From Piscicola geometra (lineage: Eukaryota > Annelida > Clitellata > Hirudinida > Piscicolidae), in NCBI GenBank assembly GCA_943735955.1, contig OX030966.1, positions 5,341,393-5,405,392 of the forward strand: a DNA stretch of 64,000 nt, written 5' to 3'. The notes under the pieces were generated by a model. That model was given only the letters and a program-made list of their open reading frames with translations, ran no database searches and was not told the DNA's origin. A program made the translations under genes and the position numbers. Positions 60,242-64,000 of the stretch are shown one piece after another; within the stretch, counting starts at the first letter, position 1, and each line of letters begins with the position of its first letter.

Positions 60242-63200
60242 ATGGCTTCGTGCAGAATACTGAGTGGGCTTTTAAAAAACAATAGCATTATTTCAACTTC
60301 ACGCAGTTTATTTTATAGACAATCAACACATGGTTAGTAATAATGATCATTATTATCAAACTGTTATAATATAACTTATATTATATTATAACAGTTACAT
60401 TATTAGTAACTAATAATTAGTCATATTTACAAGTTAAGTATGCATACATATTAAGTCCTTTTTTTCAGATTTAGTCTCAAGACATTTCTCTACCGAAAAA
60501 GCCAAAGGTGAACTTTTTCATTGAATAAACTTGATGCCAGCAGTTTAAAAAAGATAACTTGAATAGATGATGATTTCTTGAAACTTATTTCATAAATTTG
60601 AGTGAATTCATTTTCATAAACCTTTATAATTTCACATTTTTTTCATAGTTTATAGTATAAACTATAAAAAAAGTGAAAATATAAACTTTATACAGAACAT
60701 ATGAATTATTAAATAGTTAATTTTCATAATTGATATAAATTTTTATATACATTTTTAAAACATAAAATCTTATATCAGAGTTTTATCTTAAATGTAGAAT
60801 CAAAGTTATATATACTATTTTTGTAAACTGAAAAGATAGCATTAATTAGATAACATAGAACAGGGTGGGCACTGGACCAAAAATATATAGTAGAATAAAA
60901 TCCATGTGTAATACAGGGTTAGGTAAAGTTAGGCTCTTAACAATGTAGCCCTTTTTCTGACTTTTTTTTATACAATTTGATGAAAAAATAATGATTGGGG
61001 AAAATGATAAAAATAATTAAAACTTTGAAAAGTAATTTTACTCAAACGTTTTTTAATAGTTGTGTTTTGTTAAAATTGATTTATCAAGACAACATTGTGA
61101 TTTAAATTTTGGCGAATAAAAAATCCGAGCATTATAAAATTTATAGTATACCTGTTTTTTTAAAGTTGGCACTACATTTAGGTTCAGAGCGAGTCTTGTA
61201 TAATGCGGAGTTTTTTATTATTTTAAAATTCACTTTAAATCGATTTAAATCGATAAAAAGTGTAGAAAGTATTTAAAAGGTATTCAACTATTCGGTAAGT
61301 TGGCTTGTTAGGAACTTATAAAGGAAACTCTTGTAACCACATCCACATCTATATCATCTTTCATCTCCTCAATATTCATGCAAATACCTGGGCAGCTACA
61401 TTTATGTGAACATGACAAGTTCTGGGTATCTTCAAATTTGAATTAAAAGTCAAATTTCTGAATCTTTCCTATAAAAGCTCTGCCACTAATTCAAAAAGTA
61501 CATGCTTGTTAATTTAATATCCGCTTCTGAATTAGAATGCCTCTAAATTTGAAATAGTTAAAAAGTATAATTAAAGTTGAGATTCAAATTTCTGGGGCTT
61601 TCGATCATCGTTCATTACATGCAAAAAGAATAATCAATTAAACGGTTATTCATGCCTAAATCTTTCCGGATCAAAAGAGCAAATCACACACAAATCATTG
61701 AAGCCTTTTGGCACGTCTGCAAAATTAGCGCCAATGCAACACGAACTGTTCTTAAATGCACAGCTACTGCAGGGCTCGCCCTAAACTATTGGCAAAATGT
61801 AGAAAAAGTCCTAAGTACAATGCGCAGTTTATGGATTGTTTAAAAATGTCCATAAAAAGGGCAAAAATTGATTATTCATCGAAGTTTTTTTGAAAATTAA
61901 CTTATTTCTTTGTCAGTTTAAGCGAATTATTCAACCGAATGTAAAATGAAATTTCAAATTTTTCTGTCTTATCACAATATTTTTTTCTGTTAAATTATTT
62001 TTGTTGAATATCGTATGACCCCTTGCCCAAGGTCCCTCAACTCTGACCTCTTCACTGGACGATGGCGTCGGTGTGGTGGTCTTCAATGCGCCCGGAAAGG
62101 TTTGCATGCTAGCAAAACGTAACTATTATCAGCAACATCCGTTAAATTATCTTACTTAGCAAATTCATTATTTTTATTACCTCTTAAAAATAATAATTTT
62201 ATCTTCTCAATAATTTATTAAGAGTGGCTACGTTCCACCTCTTTTATAATTTTTGTGGCCATGTTCCACTTTTAAAAACTTTTTCCACTGTGTTTCACTT
62301 CATTTATAACTTTAAATTCCACATTTTCACCTCCCGCACGCACCCTCCACGCAGATAAACTCCATAAACAAGAGCCTTCTGAGCGAGTTTACACAGATCT
62401 TCACTGAGCTGCAGAACAACCCTCAAGTCAAAGCCATCGTCCTCACCTCTGGCAAGCCAGACTGCTTCATCGCTGGAGCCGACATAGGGTGAGAGAGGCG
62501 AGTGGCGAGGGGGGGGGGGAGGGGGGGCGGTTATTGCTAGGGTGAAAGAAGTAAATAGGGGGAGGGTGTAGATTGCGTAGATGGTGTAGATCACACATAT
62601 TTGCCGAGCGGGATGGTTCAGATAGTATGATATTAGACCTGCAACTCAAAGGCTGCCTGTTCGAATCTGTGTTGAGCCAACCGTGACCCATCATATACCT
62701 AGTGTATGTGGTGGGGGTGTTTTACGACGTATGCATTGAGAGATGTGTACGTCGTGTGAGTGGAGCCTCTGTTGCTGCCCTGGCGCATTATCGAATAGAC
62801 ATCATCATCGCGCACCAACCAGCCACGCTATAACATCATCATCGTCATCATCACCATCACTATCGTCATCATCATCATCATCATCATCATCACCATCATC
62901 ACCGTCATCATCATCATCACCATCACGCCAGGATGTTCAAGGAACTGCACAGTGCCGAGCAGATGCAGGAGTTGTCGACGCAGGGTCAACAGATCATGCA
63001 GGTGATCGAGTCGAGCGCCAAGCCCGTCGTCTCGGCCATCATGGGCTCCTGCCTGGGTGGAGGCCTTGAGGTGCTTGCAGTGGTGTTTTTTGTGCATCGT
63101 CTTTGTGGTTCTTGCTTGTCTGGTAAAACATTTTGCTTAATGTTTCTTGTCTTGGCGCTATATTAAATGATGGAAAAATAATAAATTTAATCGAAATTTG

Positions 63201-63881
63201 GAAGGATAGAATTGTTCAGAAGATAAGGTGAAAACACGTGTTGTATTAATGTGCACACGCTAACAAAAAATATCAACTCAGCGACGTCAACTCTTCAAAA
63301 ATGCAAACCCATCCACCCACCCACCACCAAACCCAGCTAGCCTTGGCGACACACTACCGCGTAGCAGCGGCCACCAAGAAGACACAGCTGGGCACTCCAG
63401 AGGTGCAGTTGGGTCTGTTGCCGGGCGCTGGTGGCACACAGAGACTCTTGAAGACGGTGTGTGTTCTGATGACGATGACGATGATGATGATGATGACGAT
63501 GATGACGATGACGATGATGATGATGACGACAAACATTGCCTTTCAAAGCATGCATACTTGTATACACCGCTGTGAACAAATGCTTACATGAAATTACATC
63601 TCGCACAAAGGGCATTGCCACACACTTGCGTCGTATAGTCGTACCAGGAGAACTCCACTGGGCGACTGACTCCGCCAACTTGTTGCTGCAACGCATAGAA
63701 CTTATAAGCCTTGAACCAATTCGCAACGTGGTCCGTATATGACCTTTCTAGCGATCGAACATCGCCAACCAATCACAGGTGCCCTTGTCTAGTGCCCTTG
63801 ACCTCATGCTGACGGGCAAGGCGCTGAGGGCTGACAAGGCGAAGAAGATCGGATTGGTGGATCAGGTGGTCCAGCCCCTAG
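60242..63881 (+). CDS. HADHA: Mitochondrial trifunctional enzyme subunit alpha, 5' seven exons (partial)
   Basis: A matrix/inner-membrane enzyme of long-chain fatty-acid beta-oxidation; the visible part is the enoyl-CoA hydratase domain. Exons: 60242-60332, 60469-60507, 62032-62099, 62355-62488, 62932-63070, 63337-63456, 63779-63881, in matching phase, giving 231 residues before the window ends. A transit peptide ([20 protein letters not shown] then RSLFYRQ) precedes the crotonase fold: [10 protein letters not shown], the oxyanion-hole segment GSCLGGGLE, and [20 protein letters not shown] with the second catalytic Glu. [20 protein letters not shown] also matches HADHA. The dehydrogenase domain and C-terminus lie beyond the right edge. 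Introns carry a SINE (62600-62800) and CAT and GAT repeats. Confidence 0.95.
60508..62031 (+). other. HADHA intron 2; no other gene seen
   Basis: An AT-rich intron of 1.5 kb. A 63-codon open frame at 61652-61843 has mixed composition but no recognisable family. A short GGGTTAGG word occurs at 60918-60925. Confidence 0.6.
62600..62800 (+). mobile_element. tRNA-derived SINE, family A, copy 2, in HADHA intron 4
   Basis: A tRNA-like head (GAGCGGGATGGTTCAGATAG, TGCAACTCAAAGGC and the B-box-like GTTCGAATC) is followed by the core 62725-62758, identical over 34 nt to the copy at 36053-36086. The better-preserved B box here shows the tRNA origin. Confidence 0.8.
62829..62925. repeat. (CAT)n repeat directly before the HADHA exon 5 acceptor
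   Basis: CATCATCATCACCATC-type repeats run to within a few nucleotides of the acceptor at 62930-62931 and take the place of a normal polypyrimidine tract. Confidence 0.9.
63466..63530. repeat. (GAT)n/(GACGAT)n repeat in HADHA intron 6
   Basis: GATGACGATGATGATG-type imperfect repeats start about ten nucleotides after the exon 6 donor. Confidence 0.9.
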
Positions 63882-63894
63882 GTGAGGCGGTGGG

Positions 63895-64000
63895 AGTGGG
63901 TTGTTGAGGTAGGGGGTTGTTGAGGTTGGGGGTTGTGAGGTTGTGGGTGGTTATGGGGTGGTTGTGGGGTGGTTGTGGGGTGGTTGTGGGGTGGTTGTGG
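63895..64000. repeat. GGGTGGTTGTGG 12-bp repeat at the window edge
   Basis: G-rich tandem units on the sense strand of HADHA, starting soon after the exon 7 donor at 63881 and continuing past the window end. Confidence 0.9.

Noticed and set aside
62467..62694. 75-codon minus-strand frame overlapping HADHA exon 4 and the SINE
   Set aside because: It is composed of antisense exon, G-rich intron and SINE sequence, with no homology of its own.

Overview
The window comes from an animal nuclear genome. The genes are split by GT-AG introns, there are degenerate CCCTAA/TTAGGG tracts, and the background is AT-rich and full of microsatellites (mainly TG/CA), LINE fragments and tRNA-derived SINEs. The gene set (T-box factor, SERCA, TspanC8-type tetraspanin, multi-finger C2H2 factor) is metazoan. 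It looks like an invertebrate, but I cannot name the phylum.

I could assemble eight genes by translating exons and matching splice phases. On the minus strand from the left: the first four coding exons of a SERCA-type calcium ATPase (1756-2640), which runs off the left edge; a complete eight-exon T-box gene closest to Tbx6/Tbx16/VegT (7171-13740); and a seven-exon chymotrypsin-like serine protease (23083-24538). On the plus strand: a C2H2 zinc-finger factor with the finger order of the ZNF362/ZNF384, rotund/squeeze and LIN-29 family (36547-48521, 5' end not found). The right end is gene-dense: RPB3 (plus, 55321-56316); a tetraspanin (minus, 56849-59209) convergent with it; a UQCC4/CCSMST1-like complex III assembly factor (minus, 59355-59995); and, head to head with that gene, the 5' part of HADHA, the mitochondrial trifunctional protein alpha subunit (plus, from 60242, running off the right edge).

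The rest is repeat-rich. The left 22 kb is dominated by simple repeats, including a TG array of about 1.2 kb at 20019-21245 facing a CA array of about 455 bp at 18830-19285. Between 22 and 53 kb lie degenerate LINE pieces, SINEs and several inverted-repeat elements. Two of these enclose telomere-like repeats, and one carries a 31-bp minisatellite whose unit is itself a hairpin.

The genes do not form one pathway. The only functional pairing suggested by layout is UQCC4/HADHA, two mitochondrial proteins whose start codons lie 246 bp apart on opposite strands. I found no convincing novel multi-gene system. The most unusual items are the inverted-repeat elements, the microsatellite load at splice sites, and a protease whose activation site lacks a basic residue.
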